A DNA stretch of 64,000 nucleotides from Anas platyrhynchos (taxonomy: Eukaryota; Chordata; Aves; Anseriformes; Anatidae): positions 57,903,501 to 57,967,500 of the forward strand of contig NC_092589.1 in the NCBI RefSeq assembly GCF_047663525.1. The letters are read 5' to 3'. This document shows, piece by piece, positions 1-30,696 of this stretch. The translations under genes were made by a program, and so were the position numbers. Within the stretch, counting starts at the first letter, position 1; each line of letters opens with the position of its first letter. Below the pieces are notes generated by a model, which was not told the DNA's origin, searched no databases, and saw nothing but the letters and a program-made list of their open reading frames with translations.

Positions 1-2148
1 AAAGAAGCCAATACGTCAACATCAGCCAACTACATTTCCAACCATCATGTCAAAACACAGAGCTCATGCTTACAAAGTGTCTCCTCACAACATAAAGCAA
101 CAACCAGGTAACAGCTTAATACTGTGAGTATTAAGCCTAACAATGGAAATGGATATTTTAGTCTTCATTTGCTGCAACTTACTAATACTCAGCTGCTACT
201 CAACTTTTATTTCACATTTCTTTATTTGGAAAACCATTATTGGCTACAGAAGCAAGGCAGAAAGTAATGCAAAACTAAACTAGAGGTTTGGAACAAAGAT
301 TAGTGTTGAATAAGTGGGAGATAGGAAACACCTGCAGGACTACAGCAGCAACTGCTTCACCTGATCTCACTCAATCACATTGCTTTAAGAAGAGGAGGAC
401 AGACAGAGCAAGAACATCAGTGGTCTTGTGTGGTGCTTCCTGTTTAAAAGTTTCTTTGGAAGACTGACAATGTCCAACCTAACCCTAGCCGTACCAAATT
501 ACTAAAGCAATGTAAAAAGGATTTAAATTTAAGAACTGAAAAGAATTCAAGATAAAGCAGTTGATTTAAGGAAGAATATAGTAACATAATAAGATCTTCT
601 CATAGATAATATAACAAAGAGACTATCTTCAGAGACATTAAGAAAGATAAAACTCCCCATCTACCCTTTTATATATTGACCAACACTGGAAGGGAACCCT
701 TTGATTCATCTTCTGAAATCAAAGTGGAAAGAAAACAAATCTATACCTTCATGTGCAACACAAGAAAGCTCCTTGAAAGACTGACTTTAAAGCAAATTCT
801 GAAGCCTTGTTTCATTCAAACTCTTTACCCTTTCAGATCAAAAAGGGTAAGCATCTATTTAAAACCTTCTAAGTGTAAGTCAAAAAAAGGAAGCATTAAG
901 ACACAAACTCTACTCTAAAATAGACTCTAAATGGATGCCCATGCTTACGGAATACTCATGACCTCAGCTGCATGTATTATTGGAATTCAGAAATATGTCA
1001 CTGTACCTGTAAGCTGCTCCAACTAGTCAAACAAGTCAGAGATACCAGATATATTTTGATAAAAGAACGTATGCTACAAAAAATAAACTAAGCCATTACT
1101 TGTCTTTACCATGGAACAATGGACTACAAGCATTTGTAGAATATTTTGTTGTACAGTCCAGAAGACAAATTTGATCATCCACATTTCTTGTTCATTCAGC
1201 TTATTTTTTTATTAAGTAAAATTCTTATTTTGGCAAACATATTAAATGTTCCATAGAAGCTAACTTTTTTTTCCAATTTCTTGCTGTTTGGGATAAATAA
1301 TCCTCAATTACAGTAGCCAGTTCTCAGATCCACTATTACAAAAACATAACGTAAGCTATAACTCCTATTTTAAATGTCACATTCTGTTGTATTATAAGAG
1401 ATTTTTTTGAATGAAAAAAGACAATGATAGGACAGGTAATTTATTAAATGCCGGACAGATTAAGTTAAAGCTATATAAATAAGTTAGTGGGAGGTAAACT
1501 GGAAAGACAGTCTTGAGTGAGTCATAAACCCTGTGTTAACTTCCTACATAACACTTCTACTCCTTGCTAAATGCCAAACAGTTTTTAAGGTATGCTATTA
1601 TGCATTTTATGTATTTAAAAAATATGCCATTTGTTCTTGCAGTTATAATGAGAATAAAGGTGTTTTCTGACAGAGAGACATTTGTCTTAAGTTATGACAT
1701 GCCCCTTTTGCTTCTTATAGCTCACTTCCATTTGTAAACTCATTTTGGATACTTTCCACTACCATTCAACATGTCTGACCTTGATGAGATTACATAAACA
1801 TTTTTACAAACGCAACAACAACTTGGTCAAGATACAGTTTAAGAGAAGACTAGATACTTTAAGTACTTTATCTATCCTAAACAAACTCAACAAAAACCAT
1901 GGCTCCCATTGCAGCATCTTAAAGTAACAATTATTTTCAGTAATGTTTGTAGAATGCCAGCCATACCTGTCAAACTGTATCTAACAAGACACAAAATATT
2001 TATGTGGTAATTTCAAAATACTTTAAGTGATTCAGTGGGACACAAGAACAAAATGCTTCACTCTCTCTGCATTATAAATATATAATTTGAAATAAAAAAA
2101 ATCTTGTGATCCAAACAAGTTATATTTAACACAATGAAACAGTCTTAC
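1..2148 (-). other. PEX3: PEX3 intron 3 (incomplete, runs off the left edge)
   Basis: A/T-rich sequence with no coding exon that I can recognise. It contains short A and T runs but no identifiable transposable element. The plus-strand reading frames here are short and unlike any family. Confidence 0.6.
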
Positions 2149-19628
<17,480 letters not shown>

Positions 19629-20500
19629 GCCTACGCTGATGTGAAACAGAAGTTTACAAAAACATTATATGCAAAGGTTTCTTCAGCATCCTTCTTTTTC
19701 AGAATGTATGGTCAAATTAAACTATGTTAAATATGTTCTATGTGGTGTTTTTACTAATAAGATACTACCTGTTCCTGCGTCTGTGCCCATGTCTGTGATT
19801 TCTTGTTAATATATATTACCAAGCAGAACAATAAGTGACTGTTCTGAGGTGAGGGGAAGATTTATGGTTCAGGTTGAGATATTTACAGCCAGATGGATCC
19901 ACTAAAATGAAGCCATTCTGTACAGCACATTCTAGGATATTTTCATCTGTCTGGAGAAGCATCTTGCTTTTCAATAGCAAATGTTTGCTTAGGCAGGTAC
20001 GTAAATCTCTCGGAAGCTTACATTTGTAAGGCCTTCACAGTTCTGGTGCATATGTTTAATCAAAAGACTCTAAGGCACTGTATGGTCCTTGAAGATTTGA
20101 GATAAGACTGTTGTAACAGTTCTTCATTGTTGTTTACACCCCCTCTAGCGTACACCAAAATTTCAAACAGGTTCTAGAAGTCATATAGATATCTAGACAA
20201 GAATATATGCAAAACAGCATGTTTCAATTTGCACATGCTATTGCTAATAAACATAAACAGACATCACTTGGCTTTTCATACAGCAGCATTTTCATACAAA
20301 GTTGTGGAGAATGTGAAATCTCATCAGACTATCCACTCCTCTCATGAATATTAGCACTTTAGCACAAGAAATGCTTTATCATTCAGAATCTGCTACGAGT
20401 CATTCTCAGCTACTACATTACATTAGTTAAAATGGTCAGATACATGTCAACACAAGGATAGGAAATTGCTAATAGAATGAATAAAATATCTGAGATACTG
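19629..20500 (+). other. ADAT2: Probable ADAT2 3' UTR
   Basis: Non-coding sequence after the stop. Poly(A) signal candidates are ATTAAA at 19716-19721, AATAAA at 20246-20251 and AATAAA at 20480-20485, so the UTR could be about 100 or up to about 870 bp long. The choice cannot be made from sequence alone. Confidence 0.55.
19716..19721 (+). terminator. ADAT2: Candidate proximal poly(A) signal ATTAAA of ADAT2
   Basis: It lies 88 bp after the stop and is followed within 10-35 nt by a GT-rich element (ATGTTCTATGTGGTGTTTTT), the usual arrangement of hexamer, cleavage site and downstream element. Confidence 0.55.
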
Positions 20501-23500
20501 TATCTTTTCATAGTGCTAGTTGGTTTTGTCATTTCCATGTACTTTGCTTGGCCGTGCAGTAATTTATAATCCAGAAGAGGGCCTTGCAGTTCCACTAATG
20601 AATTAAGAATACAAGCCCAGTTCAGTCTTGATTATGTTGCTCTTAGTGGATAGTTATCTTAAACATGAAATGTAGTTTAAATCATTGATATTCAGAAATT
20701 TGAGAAATGCTTTAACTTTTTTTTTTAATGTGGAAGAGTGGTTTAGAATTCTATGACTATAAAAATTCAGTACAATTAAACCTTTTAGATATTTCAAATG
20801 AATATGTTCAGTGGTGTGGTTTTTTTAAGTGCATTAAAATCATTACTTTGTTACCATTGCTCCTAATAAGCTAGAATTTATATTTTTTTGTGCTTACTTA
20901 CTGTTTACACAGTGAAAAGGGAAAGGAGCATTTTTACCGTAATATCTAATCTCAGAGTTTAGAAATACTCTTCCTTTAACGTAAGCCCCTTAAGTTACAT
21001 CTGTGACCTATCCTGTCCTCCTGACCCCATGACCATTACTTACAACACTCAGGTATTTTCCCCTCCATAAGCAATAGTAGTTACGACTACAAACAGAGAT
21101 TCTTTCACCTTCAGAGCTGCAAGGGCTCATGAAACAGACAGCGATGGTGGGAAAGCTATTTAGAAAAAGACCATTTTTAAAGACTGTGACCAAGAAATGG
21201 TCACACCTGTGGTTACTGTGTTTGGTTAGTAATACAAGGTAGCTATTTATGCATACAGATACATATATTCAATTCTCATCTGGACTATAATTTTTTCATA
21301 TCTTGAAAAAGTCCAATTAAATGAAGACTTTAGACTTCTAGACTGTCACAGACACCAATGGCAGTAGGAAATGGAGCCCACATATTGTTCTGGACCAGAA
21401 CCTAAGTCTCTTGGCACCTGTTCTTCTGCAGAGTGACTAAGAACACTTTCTTTCCCCACTGTGTTGTTACAAAGAAGAATGGTGTTGATATTTGCATATT
21501 ATGACAGTAGGAGCCACATAAAAAAGCAGACAGATTATTGGTAATAGAAGAAAGCATTTTAAAAGCTGTGTCCAATTCCACAATCCTTACGTGTGGAATA
21601 AAAAATACTTTTTTTAACAGGAACCGATGGTGACCTGACATTTAGAAAACAGTGTAAGTCCTGCTCAGAGCTCAGGGAGACTGAAGAGGGTGTCAAAAAT
21701 TTCTTTGAAGAGCAATCAGGGATAACAGCATGCATTTTAGATAATGGACAAGAAAGAGGAAGAGCACAGCAAGGTAAAAAATGATGTATTACAGAAAAGA
21801 TACAAAAGATGATCCTGTTTACTATTTGCGGTAGCAGTAGTATTGGGAGACACATGCAGATGCATGGTGTTTAAGTATAATAGTTAACTATCCTGGGGAA
21901 CGGACTGCTAAAGGATCATGTTGAAAAAAAGCTCCCACAATGGCAGTGGCAGCTCCTGCTGCTTTTCTTGTTGGCAGGCACCCAGAGAGGCTGGTGCTAT
22001 TTGCCTCTGCCTGCCACTGCCTTCAGAGGTGTGCCTGGGGCAGTTGTTCCTGTCTCAGAGGTGTTGCAGCTCTTCCTAAGTATGAACAGACCAAGAGCCT
22101 TTTCAGAAGGGGAAATCATTCCAATTATTTTCTGTGAGCAGGTGACTGCTTTGTCTGATCTGAGCCTTCTCGAGGCCAGATAGTGAGATGTCTTGTTCCA
22201 AGCTTGGGCCATAATTTGTTTGGCCCTATTTCCCTCTCTCAGAAACACGTTTTCCTGTACTATGCATCAAGAAGACGGAGTACACAACCCCCTTAAACTC
22301 CTACAGTAACTTTTGAGTTTGTCAGTGTTGTTCAGAGTAAGATTCACAAACCTGAATGCTTCACAGGAAGGACGTCTGAGATCCTGGGCAGCCAGCTCTT
22401 GGTTCAGGCTCAGAGTAACATCTCCATGGCCATCCTCCTCACATGGGCTGGAGGAAGGCAGAAGGTGGCCACCACTGTTACAACCAGATCAACTGGCCAA
22501 CTTTGCTGGCCCAGATCAGAAAATGAACTTACAAGAAACACTATTAATGAAATAGAGAAAGAAGAATGTCAGAAAAAATAATTAAACTGTTGTCGAATTG
22601 CTTATTTAGCAAGAAGGAGACAGTTGCTCGTGGCTGCACAAGCATAGGCTTGGTTTGTAACTTGCTACCAAATAAGATCTTGCAGCAAACCAAGCCAGAG
22701 GCACCCCAGGAATCAATAGCTGATTGATACACAACCTGGAAGAAGTGTTGCTGTCTGCTTGTTAGGGGCCTGAACCTGAGGCTTTGGCTCTAGCCCTAAA
22801 AGAGTGTCAAGTGCAACAACCTTAATTGTTGCTGCCACCTGGAAAACCCAGAGCAGCAGCTTATAAATGCTGCTATTCATTTTCACAATGCTTTTACTTA
22901 TTTGTATCTGTGTCTGTTGCTGCATAGCAGGCCTCGAGAGCAGCAGTAAATATATTCAACTGGTTTACTTAAAGAGGTTTAAATGCCTCACATCGCAGTT
23001 TTTCCCTTGCTACTTGATAAATAAATACGTCGGCTTCGGCACTGCATTTACCTTGGACAGTATTTTTGCCAGTTCATCACAGGCATGCATGGTTTTATTT
23101 CAGCATTTGGTTTGCTTGTCAATAGTCTGACATCAAAATATATTGACCCAGCTAGGAGGGCAAGGAAGCAAAACAACACGGCTTTGTCTCTGCTAAACCA
23201 ATTACAATGACAATCCAAGGCTATAATAAATATGTCTTGTGACTTGCACACTAGAAGAGAGGCTGAATTTAAATTATAGCTTTGGGTTTTGAAATGCTCA
23301 CTGATCCATTCCACTCCTATTAAGAGCGCCTTCCGCTCTGCGAAATTAAGTGATATCTTTACATGACAGTTTAATTAATTTATTTTTCAATATGTACATT
23401 TATGGAGTTTCTCCATTAAGCTTTTGAAATGTCTGTAGGTCCTATGCATTAATGTAAATGCGCCATGGCCCATAATTACCTTTGGCAGGCTCAGGGCACT

Positions 23501-26500
23501 GATAAAAAGATTATATTTTTAAAAACTAAAGTCTTCAAACTTCCCCAGCGCTTGGCAGGAAATCTATTTCTGTGTTTTATTTGGAGCAAGACTGGGGAGC
23601 CTGCAGCCAACAACTCCAGTGTAGGCAGTAACTGTTACATTTTAGAAGAAAATACATTTGACACTAAACGAGAGAAGGAGAGAGGAAGACAATTAGTGCT
23701 GGAGTACTAGAAGCAGCTGTTTGTTTGTTTTGCCTTGTGGCTGCCAATATATACCCTTATCATTAAAGTGCATCTCAAAACAGGGTGTTTTCTACAAAAT
23801 TACTTCACAAAACATGGATCTTTGTCTTTTTAAGGGGCTGCCCCAAAATGAGTTTATCTTCCTTTTTCACAATAGCTCTATGATAGCCAAGAATGCCGGA
23901 TTCTCCCCTTGCCTCCTCCTCCTTCCTTTCTAAAAATGAACTTTTCAGGGATATAAAGAACTCAGAGAAGTTTGAAGGAGAGCAGATGGCCAGCAGTGAT
24001 CCAATAGGATGTAAAACTTCAGTTAGGTAGTCGCTTGGCAGTCAAGTGCAAGTGAGCCTGTGATGTTTCCATAGCGATGTTTTTACATGGTGCCTTACTT
24101 TTGTCTTTTGAAAATCTAAGCGGTTAAAAAAAGGGTGATAACATGAAATGAAGGGCTCTGTAGACCTGAACGTGTGGCATGGTGTAATTAACTCTGCCCT
24201 TCCCTGTCTGTGCAAGCGGGGAACCAGGGCAGCAACTTGGGCTCCTCACCACTGAAGAGAGGTGCAGAGACCTCAGCTGCACTTACACACAGCTCCAGCT
24301 CGTGTGGTGCTTGTGTGGGCTGCTCGAGTTGCTGGATGAAGTAGGGGCAGTTTCTGAAATTGAGAAATGACTCAGATGCTAGCACTGTTGGGGAGGGATT
24401 GTTCAGCCACCAATTTTTATGGTGTCAGGATTTCACATTTACATATGGCGGAAGGTTTTTGGGGGCACTTTTGTAATCTTCAGAGCTCTCTCTGCAAAAA
24501 GGAAGCGGTGTAATAAACTTTGACATGACTTTGATTCCTACTTTCTCCTTTTGAAGTCTGAGAGGTAGCCATTAAAGCTGCATTAATTTGTGAGGTTATA
24601 AACAGCTGCCATTATCAGTGCAGCCATACTGGGTGAGAGAAACAAGATTTGTAGGGAGAGGCAATATCTTTTGCTAAGCCAAATGATACAGTTGGAAAAA
24701 ACAGGCCAGCTTTTAAACAACAAACTGTGGGGACACTGAGTTCAATAGCTTACCAGCTTTTTCCACACACCTAATGAGAGTGAAATGAAAATAAGTACAT
24801 GTATCTACATACTCTCTCCCTGCAAACCTACATCTGGACAAATTTGACTATCACCTGGTCTGACTAAGAAAAGAAGTTGGAGGAGTCTGTGGCCTCATGG
24901 CAAACTGCTCTGAAATCTCCAGCAGCCCCCCTCTGGTGCCTTTCCACAGATGGGTCAGGCCAGCGCTTTGTGAGGGCCCTGAGCAATTTCCCTTTCCCAG
25001 AGGACTCCCAGCAAGGTGCTCAGTACAGCAGCACACTTACCCCTCGCCCTACGGGATGCGTGTTGGCGTGCAGGGGATGGCAGCGGCCCCTCTGCTGTGG
25101 CTGTGACCGCCGTCTGGAGCTGGGGGACTCCCAGGGAGAAGCAGCTTCCTGCTGGAGTGCTGTGGAACAGGGCAAGAGTAAATTGTGTAATCTGGGATTT
25201 ACAAATCCCCGAGTGAACTCCCATGAATGCTGTGGTACAGGAGAACAAAGTAGGTTTAGCCTGGGAACAAAATTACCTAGCTGCCTTCCCGTGCTCTGGC
25301 CTCACCTGTGAACTCAGAGTTACCCAGCAAGGAAACCCTCCACTTGTGTCGTGGCCAGTCTGTTAGTGCTAAACCCAACCCTGCAGACAGCGAGGAATTC
25401 TTTTCTAAGAAATCCATTTTCTCATCCTCTGCAACTTATTTCCAGTCATGTTGTGCAGCCCTTGTGCTGGCAGCAGCAGTAGCAGCCTGAATGAGTCACT
25501 CAGACCAGTACCTGGCAAGTGCACTTCTTAATAGTCCAGCGTTTATCCTGTCAGGGAGCTCCACCAGGATGTTTGAGCTGCCACTTGCAGCAGGGAGGGC
25601 TGAAAGCTCTCTGCAATGGTGGCGAAAAAACCTTGGTTACATACACTGCAGGGCATTTCAGTAGTGTTTCCACCACCAGGAAGATCTGGCAGCTTTGGCG
25701 TGGGCAGCTGCAGCTTGGGGAGCTTCAAAGTATGGATTTCCACAGTCCTTGCAGAACTGTTGCTCTCCTGTGCAGCAGAGGGCAGCTAGGGAATTGCCTT
25801 TCGGTGGGTTGGAGCTGGGCCAAGCAGATCAGCTCAGGTGCATCCCTTCCCCATCTTCACCTGAATCATGGTTGTTTCCTCAGTGCTTGTTCCCTTCACT
25901 GTGTTGACCTGGCAGCTCGTTTGGTTCAGTCCTGCATGGTGTATCCAAGGTAGGGCAACTCTTAAATCCTCCTGCTATCTATACCCTAAGACAGGGTTAC
26001 AGAATGCCCCCATTTGGAGCCACCTGCCTGCTCATTTCATGTTTCAGACCACTGTTAGACAGGGCTCTTCAGCAGCCAGCAGGACTTTTCCTGCATGCTG
26101 AGTTAGTTACAAAACTAATTGAAGGACACCTTGGTGGCTGGTGCTATGCTGAGTTCGACGCAGCCACACTGAAGCACATGCCTCCCTCTCCATCCTGCTG
26201 CACATTTTTCCAGTTTGTGCCCTTTTTCTCCCTTGCTGCCTTCCAAAAGCCATACACAGCTGCACCATGTAGCTGAGCAGCAACAGTGATGAGGAGCCTC
26301 TGCCCTCCTGTATTTCTGCTGCTCCTGTTAGAATAATGCCAGTTCCTCCAGAGTGATAACCCACAATGAGCCTAATGAAACAGCAATCTGGCATTAAGAT
26401 GCGTATATAGTTGCCATTTGTTAAATTGACAGGTGACATTTGGAACACGCAGCCCCTATTCATTTTTAAAGCTAAATACTCTCTCAAAATAAAGTCTGTG

Positions 26501-27889
26501 CCATGAGTTTTAAAGATTTCCAGCCTAGACAGGGCCAGCTGTGCTTTTACACAATTTCTGGGCACAAGGTCAGATTTCTAGCAGCCGTCATTTTTTGTTG
26601 CAACGAACTGGACATGTCACGAACAATAAACAATTACCTGCCTCATAGATTACCTTGGACTCCAGTTTTTGTTTTTAACCTTTCCATGTAGAATTATTTA
26701 TACAACAGAAAACAGGGTTTTGACACAATTTTTAGTTGTCTTGAATTTTATCATCTGCTACCTAGTCCTACTCTTCTGGATTTTTATATCTACAAGAAGA
26801 TGCCAAAAGGATTCTCTGAACACCTTCTGCAATAGTTTGGAATTTACTCATAAGCATCAAGACCCACCTATCTTACAGACAAATACCTCAGATATGTTAT
26901 ATTTCAGGAACAGTTAAGAATGTGAATGGACTGAGCTCATCCAACTGAGGAGCACAGAAATCATGGCAAGGACTCACTATTCCTTCAAACTGATATCAAC
27001 ATATTCAATAGTATACTTATGATAACTTCCATTTCCAAATACAGAAATGCTCAGAAAAAATAGGTGCTCAAACTTCAAAGTTGCACAAGCACTCGGCTGT
27101 TACTTTGTATTTATAAATTTTATTGTGCAGAGAACTCATCTAACATTTTCTTACTTAATGTATTTTCCAAGTTACTCCCTTTTAACACTAGGATGTTATT
27201 CCACTACTGCTAAGCTGCCCCTTCAGCTTACTTTTACATACAAAAGAGCAAAAACGAAGTCTTCTAATATGGAGAAAAGCTGATTCTAGATGGCTAGTAT
27301 TGACCAAAGAAGGGAAGCACCTCCTGTGGGTATGTGCCAGGCATAAGAGCGCAGAAGATAGCGTAGTTCACCTCGTGTCCTTTCAATGACTAAGCCAAGG
27401 TTGCCAAAAGGTAATGTCTCTTGACAGATGCTTTCCCCAGCAGCTAAGGCAAGAGCAGCCAAGAGTGTGGCCAGCAACCCTCTCACGCTGCACTGGGTTT
27501 GCCAAGAGTCACAGCCACACGGGAACCACAAGAGGAGCAAGAGCCTGCAGAATGTTTGAGTCACAGGGACATTTTCTTTCTTCAAGTTAAAAGAAAATCT
27601 TCAATGATTTACATATGAATTGCTTCTAATGAGGACACACAAGCTCAGTTTTCCAGCAGACTTTCAACAAGGCCAAAATTAAGGATACAATTACATGGCA
27701 GAATACTAGACTGAGATCTTCATGGTTTTTATGTCAACAGTGAAGTCAGCCGCTGCTGGTGGGTGGGAAGCAGCTCTCTTTAGGGATGTTGAGCTGGTTG
27801 ATTTTCTGATTACTTCAGAGAATTTTAAAAATAGCAAATTATAATAACAGGCCTATAGACTCTGTAGCAGCTTTCTGATTAATGTGAAC
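20500..27889. other. Intergenic region, no gene recognised
   Basis: No conserved coding exon, RNA gene or transposon is recognised. Composition alternates between A/T-rich parts with the look of conserved non-coding DNA (about 23260-23700, 24480-24660) and more GC-rich parts (24880-25330, 25520-26300). The GC-rich parts carry open frames of up to about 150 codons with no family resemblance. Confidence 0.6.
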
Positions 27890-28330
27890 CTCAAGATATA
27901 TGCTAAATTCTCGTCCATAAGGTATGCAGTTAGAAATGTTCTGGATGCTATTTTAACCTATGTCTTCTGAGTCACATTAGTCAAAAGAATTGGCCTGTAA
28001 TTTAATTATTGCAAATGGTGCATCAATGAGTTATTTCCTAGGAAAGAGAGTTAAGAAAACCCTACACTGCAATTAATGCTGAAATGGAACCCTTTTTCTT
28101 TGGCCTTCTGAAATGTTTTCCGTATGACAGGAGCCAAGTGAGACTGAAAGAGTTTTGAAAATTCTATTAGAAAGTCATCTTCACCCAGAGCTTTCCCAGA
28201 GACCAGAGGTTTTATGACTCCTTTTTATTTCTTCCTCTGCTATGGGACTACCTAACTGTTCTCTAATTTCCTGCAGAATTATAGGTATTTCCAATTTACT
28301 TAAGAGACCTTGAGTCTGTTCAGCTGTGCA
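27890..28330 (-). mobile_element. L1/Tx1-clade LINE reverse transcriptase relic
   Basis: On the minus strand, about 28300-28220 reads LEIPIILQEIREQLGSPIAE followed by EEIKRS. After a one-base frame shift, 28215 onward reads VSGKALGEDDFLIEFSKLFQ, SHLAPVIRKTF and, 66 codons after GKALG, LNYRPILLTNVTQKT, stop, VKIASR. In L1 ORF2 the order is PI..EEI...I..L...KSPGPDGF..EFY...K..L.P.L...F ... N(Y/F)RPISL.N.D.KIL.KILA.R with almost the same spacing. CR1 has a different sequence before its NYRP motif. Three in-frame stops and one frame shift make it a dead relic. Clade assignment is by motif and spacing, not by search. Confidence 0.7.
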
Positions 28331-30674
28331 AATGACTCAGATTAGTTACAGGATTTTTGAATTCAAAGGAGACATCGTTAAGGTCCACAGAGTTTGTAGC
28401 TAATACAACAGATGACCATACACAGGAACAGCATAACACCCTGTGCTTTCCTTCCTGAACTGTACTGCCAGCAGTTCCCAGACATTTCCTCATGGCTCTT
28501 AATTTCTCTGCTTTTCCACCATTTTGTAAGCAAAAGATTCTCAACTTTTGCTTCCCATAGAAATGTAAGCAAGAAGCAACTGTGCACCTGAATCACATTA
28601 AACAAGAGACCCTCACTATATTGTTACCATGCAGCTTGCTGATTCAAAGCAGACGAATCAACAAAATCAGCAAAATTAAGGATTCTCTGTGGGGTTTCAG
28701 GACTGTCCCATACTGAAGCCAAGAACCTGGAAAGGTTTTTAAATCCCATTTTGTTTGAAAGCCTTGTGAGGAGAAGAGTATTGGGAGTTCTGTGATCCAC
28801 TCCTCCAACCTTCCTTCTCTACTGTCAGCTTTTAGCTCCTCTGTATATCATGTAGGTAGTTTGCTTTCGGGCATTCACACTCTATAAATGAAACTCAGGT
28901 CTTTCTGAACATGCTGGTAGCCTGATCTGTGGTCTGCCCATGCCTGACTCATCCAGAACACCTAAATGGGAACTTGGGCACTTCCCTTCAGACATCTTCT
29001 AGAGCCTAGCATGCAGCCAGTGTAGATGGCACACAAGGTTTGAACTCGTGAATGAGCTTTGAACCTCTTACAGCCAGTTGGCCTATACCATGTGAGACAC
29101 TTCAGAGAGTCGGCTGAATTAGGTTACTGTTGCCGTAACACTTTCCGAGGAGTGCCTTCTGGGGACAGCATTTCATGCAATCTCAGGATATTTCACTTTG
29201 TTCTATACAGTGTGCTTATTTTCTTCCTGACAAAAGGAAAAGGTGAGGAATAGAGGGGACTAGGAAAAAATGTCACAGAAAGAAGAATAATCAAATAAAT
29301 CCAAAAGATATGGCAAGCCAATGTGCTGCACGTGCAAAATGCTAATATGCAACATCATTAAAGCCTTGATCCTGTGAAATGTGTAAGGCATACCTGGCAG
29401 CCTGTTTTGCTGACAGTCCTATTTCTAATACATCTCTCTCCTAATTTGCTTCTGCAAAAAAGTTTATTTATTTATTTTTTTTAATTACTTTGGGGAAAAG
29501 GCAAAGGGAATGGTTGTGATGGAGTTGCAATAAAAATAAATGCTGTGAGTTTGAATTAATTAAACAAATGACCCATGCAGTCAGGGAAGATGGTGGAGAC
29601 CAGGTTTCTGCACTTCAGCTATTTCTGGAGGCTGAAGAGAGAACAAAGGGACGGAGCTGGTTCTAACCTCTACAGCAGGTTGCAGCAGATCTGTACCCTT
29701 TGTCCTCCAAGGCAGAGAGCAGACACAAGGAGATGTAATTATAAAGAGCCACACAATTTACATACTCTAGTGATCTTAGCAGCAGTCCATCTTTAATTCA
29801 TGCTGTGTTTGGGGAGACTCAAAGTCTGGCATGCCAAAGTTTGGGATTGGGCTGGAGGCAATCTTTGTGCTGTGGGAGAACCAGTTGTTTAAAACTATTT
29901 CTAGTACACTGTGTTCTCCACCACTTCTAGCCACTATCTAGGAACCTGTGAACTGACGCTTTTGTTGGCAAGGTGGCTTTGCTAGTCCAGGTAGATATAG
30001 TGGGAAACCCCATCTGTTGTAAAAATCACTCCTCTTTATCCAGCCCCTCCTCCCCTCTCTCCCTACAAGTCCTGCAGGCTCAGTGTCTCTGTATCCCACT
30101 AGAATCAGACTGTAATTACCTGGCTGTAGGTCTGCTTCTTTTGGTGACTCTTGGGCTTTGGTGGTCCCACCAGAGCCTGACCTTCCCAGCATACACGAGT
30201 TCAGAGCCGCCAGGAACCTCTCCTCCACAGGATGCCTATGCAAATACATCGAGTGTGTCTTTAGTTTTAAGACAAGGTTTGAGCATGACTGATAGAGCAG
30301 ACATACCTTTTATTTCCAGGTTGCATTTTGAATACGTTTGGTGTCTGAACTGACCACAGTTTTCAGATCCTATGGCTCTTTCTCTGTTCCGGTATGAATA
30401 ACAAAGGCAAATGATCCAGTTCTCAGTGTCTTTGCCTGAAGAGATATAAATCACCTTCTAGGTATTATTTCTTCACATGTTATGTCATTTGCTGAACAAT
30501 TAAGTGTGCGTTACTGAAGGATTAAAAGTGAGCCAAGGCTACAGAACATAATGCAACTTCACAGCAAGAGATGACAACGCAATTCTTTAATATTATTTCT
30601 TGTAAAACCAGATGATGTAAAATCAATTCCATGCTAAATTATGCTTTCATCTTCAGTCCTTTTAAACTTTAACC

Positions 30675-30696
30675 AAAAAAAAAAAAAAAAAAAAAA
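30675..30696. repeat. A-run (22 bp)
   Basis: Uninterrupted A-run followed by GGAAAGGAAAG. No retrogene body is recognised upstream. Confidence 0.95.

Noticed and set aside
1-2148. Further PEX3 exons
   Set aside because: I looked for the conserved segments that follow exon 3 on the minus strand and found none, so this is most likely all intron.
24877-25311. 144-codon open frame
   Set aside because: Overlapping frames of similar length in other phases show that this is stop-poor GC-rich DNA and not a gene.
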